From the IMG/VR virus record IMGVR_UViG_3300005663_000033, positions 1-64,000 of that record: DNA of 64,000 nt; one strand, written 5' to 3'. The notes beneath the pieces are model-generated. The model searched no databases. It saw only the letters and a program-made list of their open reading frames with translations, and was not told the origin of the DNA. Shown one piece after another: positions 49,767 through 56,665 of the stretch (positions within the stretch are counted from its first letter, which is position 1; each line of letters begins with the position of its first letter). Position numbers and translations under genes: made by a program. This stretch comes from a virus.

Positions 49767-49838
49767 ATGTCTGTGGGACCGGACACAATCTTAGAGGCAA
49801 CTCTCAAAGATATAAGAGAAGTAGCCGCATCCTTTTAA
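49767..49838 (+). CDS. Very short helical peptide
   Basis: 23 codons behind AAGGGA; MSVGPDTILEATLKDIREV. Plausible by ribosome site only. Confidence 0.4.
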   Translation: MSVGPDTILEATLKDIREVAASF

Positions 49839-49919
49839 TTGCATCTCTTTTTGTGTCATCGAATGGACACTAACCTGGAGCTTTAGGGTTAACGACCTAG
49901 GAACAGTTTAGCTCCTCAT

Positions 49920-49945
49920 ATCTCGTGGGTGAAGCGAGATTTTTC
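49920..49945 (+). terminator. Rho-independent terminator
   Basis: ATCTCG (49920-49925) pairs with CGAGAT (49935-49940), followed by TTTTTC. Lies between the preceding genes and tRNA-Glu. Confidence 0.7.
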
Positions 49946-49973
49946 TTTTCAGAAAAATCAGTTAGCCACAAAA

Positions 49974-50046
49974 GCCCCTGTCGTCTAGTGGACTAGGATA
50001 GCTGTTTTTCAGGCAGCGGACCGGAGTTCGAATCTCCGCAGGGGTA
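49974..50046 (+). tRNA. tRNA-Glu (UUC)
   Basis: Acceptor GCCCCTG/CAGGGGT (first pair G-U), D arm, anticodon stem GCTGT/GCAGC with loop TTTTCAG giving anticodon TTC, T arm CGGAG-TTCGAAT-CTCCG. CCA not encoded. Confidence 0.9.
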
Positions 50047-50098
50047 TTAAGAGGTCGAGACGACCTCATGGGATGGTACCAGGAAAGTGGGGTAATCA

Positions 50099-50425
50099 AT
50101 GATTCCTTCATCAGAGATAGAGAATGTAAGAACAATTGGGTCAACACTCTTCTTCGAGTATCATTGCGAAGAATCACATTTATCATCTGATGCTGATCTT
50201 TGGTACCGATCTCATCAAGAAGTCGAAGTAATAGAATTTTCCCCTAATGACGGATTTGACGTACCAACTCTGGAAGAGAGATGTGAGATTGGATGTCCGA
50301 TTATGTATCAAGTAAAATTCAACGACGGATTTGTTGGAGGCGTATTTGAGGACGAACTGTTGGATAGCGAAGACGAATACTTCCGCCCCGACCCACTGAA
50401 ACCACCAAAAGAGGGTGTCAAATAA
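50099..50425 (+). CDS. Small acidic protein, unknown function
   Basis: 108 residues, acidic (EDELLDSEDEYFRPDPL), beta-rich. Starts 53 bases after tRNA-Glu behind GGGGTAATCA. No family recognised. Confidence 0.65.
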   Translation: MIPSSEIENVRTIGSTLFFEYHCEESHLSSDADLWYRSHQEVEVIEFSPNDGFDVPTLEERCEIGCPIMYQVKFNDGFVGGVFEDELLDSEDEYFRPDPLKPPKEGVK

Positions 50426-50441
50426 AAAAGGAACTTACACA

Positions 50442-50732
50442 ATGACAACTAGGCTGACGGCGGAAGAGCGGATACATAACACAACCAGCTTCCGTGTTGA
50501 TGGCACGCACGTTGGTCGCTGCGTGATAGCGTGCGATGATGCATTAGTCGCCATCCGCGACGCCGAGCGGAATGTGTATGAGGAGTGCAAGCCCTGTTTA
50601 AGGCATGACGCCGAGTGTCTTGTTTACTTGCCGGAAGACGATATGGCTCGTCATTGCGACTGCGGCCTCGACGACATTCGCCGCCGCTGGGAGGCCGAGC
50701 AGGAGAAACCTGCGGAAGAGGAGACGCGATGA
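50442..50732 (+). CDS. GC-rich small protein, probable recent import
   Basis: 96 residues behind AAAGGA. Third codon positions are strongly G/C (for example GCGGCCTCGACGACATTCGC), unlike the AT-leaning neighbours. Cys pairs CKPC and CDCG. Lies between the two tRNA genes. ATGA overlap with the next gene. Confidence 0.65.
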   Translation: MTTRLTAEERIHNTTSFRVDGTHVGRCVIACDDALVAIRDAERNVYEECKPCLRHDAECLVYLPEDDMARHCDCGLDDIRRRWEAEQEKPAEEETR

Positions 50733-50977
50733 GTGAGGTAGAATGTCTTCGGTGCAAAAAGATGACCAACCCGGACCGTGATTGTGTTGCATATGGTCAC
50801 ACATGCAAAGGATGTGGCTTAGTGACGAAACAATGCCCAAAATGCAAGAATTGGGTACTTAGCAATGAATTCTACTGGCCACCATACGGCAGTCCCTATT
50901 GCGGCAAATACTGCCAGTCCTGCCGTGCTCCCATGGAGAAAGAGCGAAGCCGAGTAGGGACTAAAGCTAAGGATTGA
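50729..50977 (+). CDS. Multi-zinc-ribbon small protein
   Basis: 82 residues with CLRC, CKGC, CPKC and CQSC pairs, so two zinc ribbons. Overlaps the preceding stop. Confidence 0.7.
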   Translation: MSEVECLRCKKMTNPDRDCVAYGHTCKGCGLVTKQCPKCKNWVLSNEFYWPPYGSPYCGKYCQSCRAPMEKERSRVGTKAKD

Positions 50978-51009
50978 ATGCAACAGAACCATTCACTCAG
51001 GAATGAATA

Positions 51010-51082
51010 GGGTTGGTAGCTCAGTTGGTAGAGCAACGGCCTTTTAAGCCGTAGGCCGTGGGTTCGAGTCCCACCCGACCCA
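51010..51082 (+). tRNA. tRNA-Lys (UUU)
   Basis: Acceptor GGGTTGG/CCGACCC, D arm GCTC/GAGC, anticodon stem ACGGC/GCCGT with loop CTTTTAA giving anticodon TTT, T arm GTGGG-TTCGAGT-CCCAC, discriminator A. CCA not encoded. Confidence 0.95.
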
Positions 51083-51134
51083 ATAAATTCGTAATGATTC
51101 CCATTGATGCCTGCGCGAATAATGAAGGAGACTA

Positions 51135-51446
51135 GTGGTGGATTCATTACCCAAAAGAATAAGGGACCTAGTATTAGAATATGGTATGCATCCATATGAC
51201 ATAAATTGTGGATGGTGTGAAGATTTTGCAAATACCGTCGCGGATGAATTCGAAGGAGCCCGTGCGGAATGGGGGAATAAAGCTGAATCCCTATTCGAAC
51301 AAGGGCATAAACCCTATCTTCACTGCTATATTGTCTACGAAGGTGCGTATTACGACTCCGAAGAGCCCGAAGGCGTGGATAGCCCCGTGAAATTGCCATT
51401 ATACTATCGTCAAAAATGGCGGGCTACCAACTGCAATGTGATCTAG
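51135..51446 (+). CDS. Small protein, unknown function
   Basis: 103 residues from GTG GTG behind AAGGAG. NCGWCEDFANTVADEFEG followed later by HCYIVYEGAYYDSE gives a Cys-then-His order that recalls small papain-like folds, but this is weak. Confidence 0.65.
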   Translation: MVDSLPKRIRDLVLEYGMHPYDINCGWCEDFANTVADEFEGARAEWGNKAESLFEQGHKPYLHCYIVYEGAYYDSEEPEGVDSPVKLPLYYRQKWRATNCNVI

Positions 51447-51482
51447 TAACCCAAACCAATTTTACCTGTATGGAGAAAAAAC

Positions 51483-51728
51483 ATGGAAAAGCATACGAAT
51501 GAACCAGAAGTAACAGTGGGCGAAACTGTTTTTGTCTTGACAAAAGATGAAGTTACTGAGGCCGTATTTGTCTTCGCAGTCGGCAGAGAACCAACGGGTG
51601 GTGAGATGAAGCGACTTAATTTCTACGTATGCGAACGTCGTGGACAAAGTGAACAACCTTGGAGACTCGAACTCTGTTTCAAAGATCACCCTCCTACTAT
51701 CGTTCCCAATAAGGGGGTGCAACCGTGA
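51483..51728 (+). CDS. Small protein, unknown function
   Basis: 81 residues, beta-rich, acidic start. ATG preceded by GGAGAAAAAAC. Overlaps the next GTG start. Confidence 0.65.
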   Translation: MEKHTNEPEVTVGETVFVLTKDEVTEAVFVFAVGREPTGGEMKRLNFYVCERRGQSEQPWRLELCFKDHPPTIVPNKGVQP

Positions 51729-51964
51729 GAATAACAGAGGAAGAAGCTAGACATGCTGGCGAGTTAACACGTAAAATCGACCGCTGGACAGACGAAGACC
51801 TTGCTCTTATCATCAAAACGGATAAGCTGGTAATAGCTTATTTAGAAGGCAAAGGACAAGGGTGGCAATTGGCGTTATCGCCCTTGTGGAAAGAATTGAA
51901 CGTTTTTAAAAGTTTTGTCGTCGCCAGAAAACGAGATCGCGAGGAAAATGCGAGAAAATCATGA
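51725..51964 (+). CDS. Small helical charged protein
   Basis: 79 residues from a GTG behind AGGGGGTGCAACC. Helical; no family recognised. ATGA overlap with the next gene. Confidence 0.65.
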   Translation: MRITEEEARHAGELTRKIDRWTDEDLALIIKTDKLVIAYLEGKGQGWQLALSPLWKELNVFKSFVVARKRDREENARKS

Positions 51965-52197
51965 TAGTCTATCAAATAATAGCTAAAGGCCATTCGGCAA
52001 ACTTCGGAGGTAGACTCCAGGCAATCGTATCGAAAGAACTCTACACATCTCCTCCCGGAGACGAAGAAAAGGAAAGATTCCTAAAGAAGTGCATCAAATG
52101 CGAGGGAGCAGCAGACCTAAAGAGTCTTGATCCGGATAACGTAATAACAATTATCGTAGTGCCTTACGAACTAATAGATAACGGAGGATTACTGTGA
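51961..52197 (+). CDS. Small protein, unknown function
   Basis: 78 residues, beta start (IVYQIIAKGHSANFGG), CIKC pair in the middle. Overlaps both neighbours by 4 bases. Confidence 0.65.
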   Translation: MIVYQIIAKGHSANFGGRLQAIVSKELYTSPPGDEEKERFLKKCIKCEGAADLKSLDPDNVITIIVVPYELIDNGGLL

Positions 52198-52760
52198 ACG
52201 CAGCCGAGAGATCAAGACATCTGGCGCACAGGAGGCTCGAAGAGTATGTGTCCGGTGGACATCGTCCAGAACGGACACTTGTAATTATTGATATGCAGAC
52301 TGATTTTTACGATAAAGATGAGATAATTCCCAACATTTGTTCACTAATCCAGTACGCCAGACAGAAAATATGGGCGATTATCGTTGTTGAATATGAAGGG
52401 CGCGGTAACACAGACGACGCGATTATTCAAGCTCTCGATGAATATCCACACAAGGAAACTGTATATAAACAGGGAATGGATGGAGGCAAAAAGGTATTGG
52501 ATTGTATTAATAGTCACCCATCATGGCCGTTAGATCTTTTAGTTTGCGGTATTTATGGCCACGCATGTGTACCCGAAACCGTATCTGGGTTATTCAAATC
52601 GAGTGATTTAGTGGAAATTAGCGTGGTAACCGATGCGGTATTCAAATACTACTATCCACAGACTAAAATGGACGAACACGATCGACATCCAGAATGGATG
52701 ATAACCATGAAGAATGTTCTAATTGACGAGGAGAGTGAAGTTGCGTCCCACACAGAATAG
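52194..52760 (+). CDS. Isochorismatase-family cysteine hydrolase
   Basis: 188 residues from a GTG overlapping the preceding stop. Catalytic Asp in VIIDMQTDFYD, Lys in VYKQGMDGG and Cys in CGIYGHACVPETV give the D-K-C triad of nicotinamidase/isochorismatase enzymes. Nicotinamidase activity would feed NAD recycling, but the substrate cannot be fixed from motifs. Confidence 0.85.
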   Translation: MNAAERSRHLAHRRLEEYVSGGHRPERTLVIIDMQTDFYDKDEIIPNICSLIQYARQKIWAIIVVEYEGRGNTDDAIIQALDEYPHKETVYKQGMDGGKKVLDCINSHPSWPLDLLVCGIYGHACVPETVSGLFKSSDLVEISVVTDAVFKYYYPQTKMDEHDRHPEWMITMKNVLIDEESEVASHTE

Positions 52761-52777
52761 ATATTGGAGAAACTATA

Positions 52778-53134
52778 ATGGCCTTAATAAACCTATTAGG
52801 TATTCGCCCAACAGCGTGGTCTGTTTTATATGGGCTTCAAGCCTACAATGACTGGAAAGGATATGAATTTTCCGCCTGGTATAACGGGCGCGAATGCAGC
52901 ATTTGTATGCACAAAACCCTGGGTAAAAATAAAACTCTGTGTATAGTGTTTGGTGAACCAAGACGTACGGATGGTGTTTTTGTGGATTCGTGGATATGTG
53001 TGTTGAATAATTTTATGAATCCACCAACACTAAAAGACTACACAGAACAAGCCTACGAAGACAGACATTGGTTTACAACAATAGACGGGGCCATAACCTA
53101 TATTCTTGGTCTTGCGAAACAAAATAGTGAGTAA
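52778..53134 (+). CDS. Small protein, unknown function
   Basis: 118 residues, mixed alpha/beta, Cys-containing beta stretch (NGRECSICMHKTLG). ATG behind TTGGAG. No family recognised. Confidence 0.66.
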   Translation: MALINLLGIRPTAWSVLYGLQAYNDWKGYEFSAWYNGRECSICMHKTLGKNKTLCIVFGEPRRTDGVFVDSWICVLNNFMNPPTLKDYTEQAYEDRHWFTTIDGAITYILGLAKQNSE

Positions 53135-53196
53135 ATATCCAACCAAGGAGAATACTGATCCGAATAAAACGTGGAAAATCAAAAGGAGTTTGAACG

Positions 53197-53376
53197 ATGA
53201 ACGACACGGACAGAAGCCAGTGGGTTGATAATGACGAAGGTCTTTATAATTTATGGAAGTCCTCCGGGATGAATAAGAGGGCGTGGATCAAAGCTAATAG
53301 GGCAATGATTGACGAAGTGACTAACAATGTGACAAGTTCTCGGAAACCGGCTCACTACCTAGAATATGGTGAATAA
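53197..53376 (+). CDS. Small protein, unknown function
   Basis: 59 residues behind AAAAGGAG. Helical, Trp-containing (LWKSSGMNKRAWIKANR). No family recognised. Confidence 0.63.
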   Translation: MNDTDRSQWVDNDEGLYNLWKSSGMNKRAWIKANRAMIDEVTNNVTSSRKPAHYLEYGE

Positions 53377-53398
53377 GGTATAAAGAAGGAGATTGATA

Positions 53399-53608
53399 AT
53401 GTACCAAGGCCAACCAAGTCCTGAGCATAAGTTGTTCGCAGCGTACCACCATCACGAGTATGGCTCAACGCAGTGGGTATTTTGGTCAAATGTGTTCCCG
53501 ACAGAATCACAAGTGGTCACGGCGCTCGGCATCATGTTTGAACCAGAACTTGATGAATTTATCGATATTGAAGAAATAGATCAAATTCACACGGTAGAGC
53601 TTTCGTAA
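53399..53608 (+). CDS. Small protein, unknown function
   Basis: 69 residues from ATG 53399 behind AAGGAG. Acidic C-terminus (FIDIEEIDQIH). No family recognised. Confidence 0.62.
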   Translation: MYQGQPSPEHKLFAAYHHHEYGSTQWVFWSNVFPTESQVVTALGIMFEPELDEFIDIEEIDQIHTVELS

Positions 53609-53635
53609 CTTTTAATGAAAAAGAAAGGGGCTAAC

Positions 53636-53713
53636 GTGAATAGTGAAATCCAGTCTAAAGGAACAATCATTAGTGCAAAGATGCTGATTTCAGATGGGCA
53701 GATGAGGATATGA
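53636..53713 (+). CDS. Possible 25-residue peptide
   Basis: GTG start behind GAAAGGGG; a short open frame before the hairpins that precede the Ubl gene. Might be a leader. Confidence 0.4.
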   Translation: MNSEIQSKGTIISAKMLISDGQMRI

Positions 53714-53720
53714 AAGAGTA

Positions 53721-53764
53721 AGCGGTGTGTAGCCGCTATAAGAAGGGCAATTAAGCCCCATTTT
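53721..53764 (+). promoter_or_regulatory. Two hairpins ahead of the Ubl gene
   Basis: AGCGG/CCGCT (53721-53737) and GGGC/GCCC followed by CATTTT (53745-53764), the second being terminator-like and ending at the ribosome site AAGGAG of the Ubl gene. May act as attenuator or stabilising leader. Confidence 0.5.
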
Positions 53765-53777
53765 AAGGAGATCAAAG

Positions 53778-54008
53778 ATGATCAATGTTACGTTGGGAAC
53801 GAATAGTGGAGCTGGACTCCCATGCCGCATTCCTATCGTCGAGGGCACGACGCTTGAAAAGTTCCTCGAAGTGTCGTTTGATGGTGATGTTAATGATTTT
53901 ACCATCCGAGTCCGTTGTAATGGTACGAGCGTTGAAGCGCACAGCGACTACGTTCTCCAGGATGGAGATAGAATCTCATTAGCACCCATTAAAGTAGATG
54001 GGTCGTGA
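53778..54008 (+). CDS. Ubiquitin-like (ThiS/MoaD beta-grasp) modifier
   Basis: 76 residues behind AAGGAG. A small beta-grasp pattern: VTLGTNSGAGLPCRI, a Val-Glu-Gly-Thr-Thr turn with helix (EGTTLEKFLEV), FTIRVRCNGTSVE, and YVLQDGDRISLAPIK, typical of ThiS/MoaD-like and bacterial Ubl proteins. It ends VDGS, so no GG tail is encoded; activation would need Gly75 or trimming by the JAB protease. First gene of the E1/E2/JAB cassette, with its own terminator directly after. Confidence 0.72.
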   Translation: MINVTLGTNSGAGLPCRIPIVEGTTLEKFLEVSFDGDVNDFTIRVRCNGTSVEAHSDYVLQDGDRISLAPIKVDGS

Positions 54009-54027
54009 TGCTGTAGCCGTACGATCT

Positions 54028-54057
54028 GGGGTGGGGGTGTGTCCCCCACCCCTTTTT
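54028..54057 (+). terminator. Strong terminator directly after the Ubl gene
   Basis: GGGGTGGGGG (54028-54037) pairs with CCCCCACCCC (54043-54052), ten pairs, then TTTTT. It lies between the Ubl and E2-like genes, so most transcripts should end after Ubl. Confidence 0.88.
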
Positions 54058-54074
54058 ATTTCTGGGAATTCACT

Positions 54075-55037
54075 ATGAACGAAAAACTCATAAGGCGCGC
54101 CGCTAAAAAGTATAGAGATTGGATAGTCGAAAAGTCACAAGAAATAAACTCCGTATCAGAAGTAACGATTCGATCATATCTAGAAACCCTATATCAAAAG
54201 TCTGAAGAGATGCAGAAGTGGTCCGGTCGTATCCTAAAAGGCATAAGACAACGTGTCCAAAAAGACACATGGAAGCCAAACGCACTCCACATGGGTCTTC
54301 CAAATAAAAGCATATATAGGGGAATCGCCAATGGAATGGTTCCAGACCTGGGTAGGGACATCATATCCTATACAAAAAACGTAGTCTCCATGTTAAAGGA
54401 TATGACCGCAGGGAACGACACTATCTTTCTCTCACCAAAAGAAGCGATTGAAGAAATCAGAATCATCAGTCAGACGTGGGATAAGGTTGAATTCAGACGA
54501 AATATGCTTTCTGTACGAATCAACAAAGTAACACTCTCTGACGACAAAGAAGAGGTAGAACTCGGTGACTTCTGGATAAATTTACATCTTGACAACCTAC
54601 CAGAAGGACTAACAATTCAATCCATAAATAAGGTTATGTCTTCTAGGAAATTTTTCCATCCCCATGTAAAACATGATAAATTATGTACTGGAGATGGCAC
54701 AAATATGAACAACGGAAATCCAATGGGAGAAGCCCTTTCTGAAGGAAGGTTGGAGGATTATTTTAGGATAGTCGAAGCAATTCTGAGAACATACAACAAA
54801 GAGTCCCCCCATGAAGAACTAGTCGCATGGTATGATCCTGGCTCGGAAGATAATCACGAAAATGAGTTCCATTGTGTGGGGTGTGATGAGTGGTGTCATT
54901 GCGACGATGGTCTGTGGTGCGAAGGATGTAGTACTATTTATTGTAACGATTGCGCAGATGGTGTTATTTGCATTGATTGTGAAAATTGGCGTTGCGGAGA
55001 ATGTAATACAACGTGTATTGGATGTAGCGAATCCTAA
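54075..55037 (+). CDS. E2-like ubiquitin-conjugating protein with RING-like Cys-rich tail
   Basis: 320 residues from ATG 54075. Residues about 1-130 are helical and unassigned. Residues 140-255 look like an RWD/E2 fold: LSVRINKVTL, FWINLHLDNLP, HPHV (195-198), LCTG with candidate catalytic Cys204, and a helical end with LRTYNKESPHEELVAW. From residue 267 a dense series of CxxC pairs begins (CVGC, CHC, CEGC, CNDC, CIDC, CGEC, CIGC), suggesting RING- or treble-clef-type zinc binding fused to the E2. The frame stops at TAA 55035 inside the Cys-rich series, which goes on in the +1 frame. Confidence 0.72.
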   Translation: MNEKLIRRAAKKYRDWIVEKSQEINSVSEVTIRSYLETLYQKSEEMQKWSGRILKGIRQRVQKDTWKPNALHMGLPNKSIYRGIANGMVPDLGRDIISYTKNVVSMLKDMTAGNDTIFLSPKEAIEEIRIISQTWDKVEFRRNMLSVRINKVTLSDDKEEVELGDFWINLHLDNLPEGLTIQSINKVMSSRKFFHPHVKHDKLCTGDGTNMNNGNPMGEALSEGRLEDYFRIVEAILRTYNKESPHEELVAWYDPGSEDNHENEFHCVGCDEWCHCDDGLWCEGCSTIYCNDCADGVICIDCENWRCGECNTTCIGCSES

Positions 55038-55410
55038 TGTATGCCACGACACGTATTGCAAATCTTGCCTAGAGCACACTTGTGTGTCCTGCAATGAAAA
55101 ATGTTGTGACTCATGCGTACAGTCCTGCGCTGGTTGCGGTGATACCATGTGCGATGACTGCAATACTTCGTGTGAGTGTTGCGGTGACGGTTGCTGCGGA
55201 GATTGTATTGAAGATCAAACTTGTAGCAAATGCGAAGGTTATATCTGCAAGAGTTGTAAGATTACTTGCGGCGTATGCGATAAAATATTCTGCAAATCTT
55301 GTGGAGATAACGAATGCACAGATTGTGGAGTTCCCATGTGCGATTCTTGTGTTGCTGAACACGAGTGTTTGCTTACAGGAATCAAGCCCTCGACTCAAAG
55401 CTCGCAGTAA
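55036..55410 (+). CDS. Continuation of the Cys-rich series in +1 frame
   Basis: About 124 codons with 30+ Cys in CxxC pairs (CKSC, CVSC, CDSC, CAGC, CDDC, CECC, CGDC, CSKC, CKSC, CGVC, CKSC, CTDC, CDSC), ending GIKPSTQSSQ. No start codon with a ribosome site exists in this frame near the junction. The pattern continues from the E2-like gene, so it is probably read by +1 frameshift at TCC TAA T (55032-55038), or is the severed end of a mutated gene. Confidence 0.65.
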   Translation, partial: NVCHDTYCKSCLEHTCVSCNEKCCDSCVQSCAGCGDTMCDDCNTSCECCGDGCCGDCIEDQTCSKCEGYICKSCKITCGVCDKIFCKSCGDNECTDCGVPMCDSCVAEHECLLTGIKPSTQSSQ

Positions 55411-55424
55411 TAAGGAGAAGAAAA

Positions 55425-56351
55425 ATGGCGAAAACAGAAGAATTTCTAAAACCTAAAGTAACGTTTGGTGATACATTACGAATATCTCCCCTAGCATTCG
55501 CAAAGATGATATTCTGGAGAGACTGCGGAGACACTGAAGTAGCGGCATACGCAACTACCCACACAGACGACCCCTTGTTTATTACAGACTTTCGATTAAT
55601 CAAACAAGAATGCACAAACATAACGTTTGATATCGACAAAAACGATTTAGCTGAAGATGTAGAACACACACTAGATGATGGGCTATGCCCGTGGATGACA
55701 CACAATATATTGTGTCACACTCATCCCGGATGTTCACCCTTACCGAGCCACAACGACGAAGAAAACTTCAAGAAAGCATTCTCTCATCCGAATTGGGCAA
55801 TCATGCTAATCATAGCAGAAAATGGAGAAACTTACTGCCGCCTCAAAATTAATACGGCTCCAGGCGTAGAGAAGCTATTGAAAGTCAGTGTTGACTTTAG
55901 CCAGGAATTCGAGGCCTCAAACCACCAATCATGGGACACAGAATACAAATCCAAAGTAACCGAGAAGAAATTCCGCATGACAGGAAAAGAGGGGGTGGCG
56001 GCGAATAATGCCTTACCCTTTCAGGGAACAGAGGGCTTCCCGTGTTGGGACTACGAAAAAGAAGATTGGGTCGAGTTTGATAGACAAGGCGAAGGCGGGA
56101 ATGAAGAAGCTTATGACATAGCTAGTGATTGTTTTTGGGATAGAGACGGTAACGCTGTGTATTGGTGTGAAGATCACTATGGGTGGTATTTCTTCGATCC
56201 AGTAAATGATAAATGGTCTTTCGACGACGCGGACGACGATGAAAACAGTATCGTAGAGATCGAACGGCCAGACGAGAAATGGGCTGAGCAAGTAGTTGCG
56301 TGGGCTGAGAAATTTGCTGATGAGCAAAACATCTGCGTAGGAGAACAGTAG
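55425..56351 (+). CDS. JAB/JAMM metalloprotease (deubiquitinase-like)
   Basis: 308 residues from ATG 55425 behind AAGGAG. A complete JAMM motif is visible: Glu38 (GDTEVAAY), then His98-x-His100-x7-Ser108-x2-Asp111 (CHTHPGCSPLPSHND). JAMM enzymes cleave isopeptide bonds after ubiquitin-like proteins or process their C-terminus. The C-terminal half (from about residue 195) is an acidic, Trp-rich region of unknown role. Next to E2-like and E1-like genes. Confidence 0.88.
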   Translation: MAKTEEFLKPKVTFGDTLRISPLAFAKMIFWRDCGDTEVAAYATTHTDDPLFITDFRLIKQECTNITFDIDKNDLAEDVEHTLDDGLCPWMTHNILCHTHPGCSPLPSHNDEENFKKAFSHPNWAIMLIIAENGETYCRLKINTAPGVEKLLKVSVDFSQEFEASNHQSWDTEYKSKVTEKKFRMTGKEGVAANNALPFQGTEGFPCWDYEKEDWVEFDRQGEGGNEEAYDIASDCFWDRDGNAVYWCEDHYGWYFFDPVNDKWSFDDADDDENSIVEIERPDEKWAEQVVAWAEKFADEQNICVGEQ

Positions 56352-56660
56352 ATGGAGAAATTAAATGACTATATGGGGATAACCTATCCTAGCTTCTTAT
56401 ATTGGAGGATTTGGCGGCGTACCGTCTGGTATCTCTGGAAGAAGTTTCTGTGTCCAAAAAATGTTCACTTATTCGATGAGGTGTTGTCTAGCGAACACAC
56501 CCTTGTTTGTGATGTCTGTGGACTGTGTGTTCATATCTCGATAATAGAGACTGAAGAAAAAAGTTGGGACAGAGCAGGCAGTGGTTTGTATATTGAAACA
56601 TCGGCAGTTGAAAAGAGTTACGACAACGACACCCATTGTATTCAGATATCACAGGAGTAA
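56352..56660 (+). CDS. Small protein inside the Ubl cassette
   Basis: 102 residues, ATG directly after the JAB stop. Trp/Tyr-rich start (YWRIWRRTVWYLWKKFLCP), CDVCGLC pair, acidic end. No family recognised; could be a cassette-specific adaptor. Confidence 0.65.
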   Translation: MEKLNDYMGITYPSFLYWRIWRRTVWYLWKKFLCPKNVHLFDEVLSSEHTLVCDVCGLCVHISIIETEEKSWDRAGSGLYIETSAVEKSYDNDTHCIQISQE

Positions 56661-56665
56661 AAATC

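Noticed and set aside
49962-50186. Minus-strand frame with AEIRTPVRCLKNSYPSPLDDRG
   Set aside because: Complement of tRNA-Glu (49974-50046).
50896-51399. Minus-strand 167-codon frame with GGTRTHGLRLKRPLLYQLSY
   Set aside because: Complement of tRNA-Lys (51010-51082) plus chance open sequence over real plus-strand genes.
54819-55398. Antisense frames opposite the Cys-rich array
   Set aside because: Ala/Thr-rich translations are the mirror of TGT/TGC-rich sequence, not genes.
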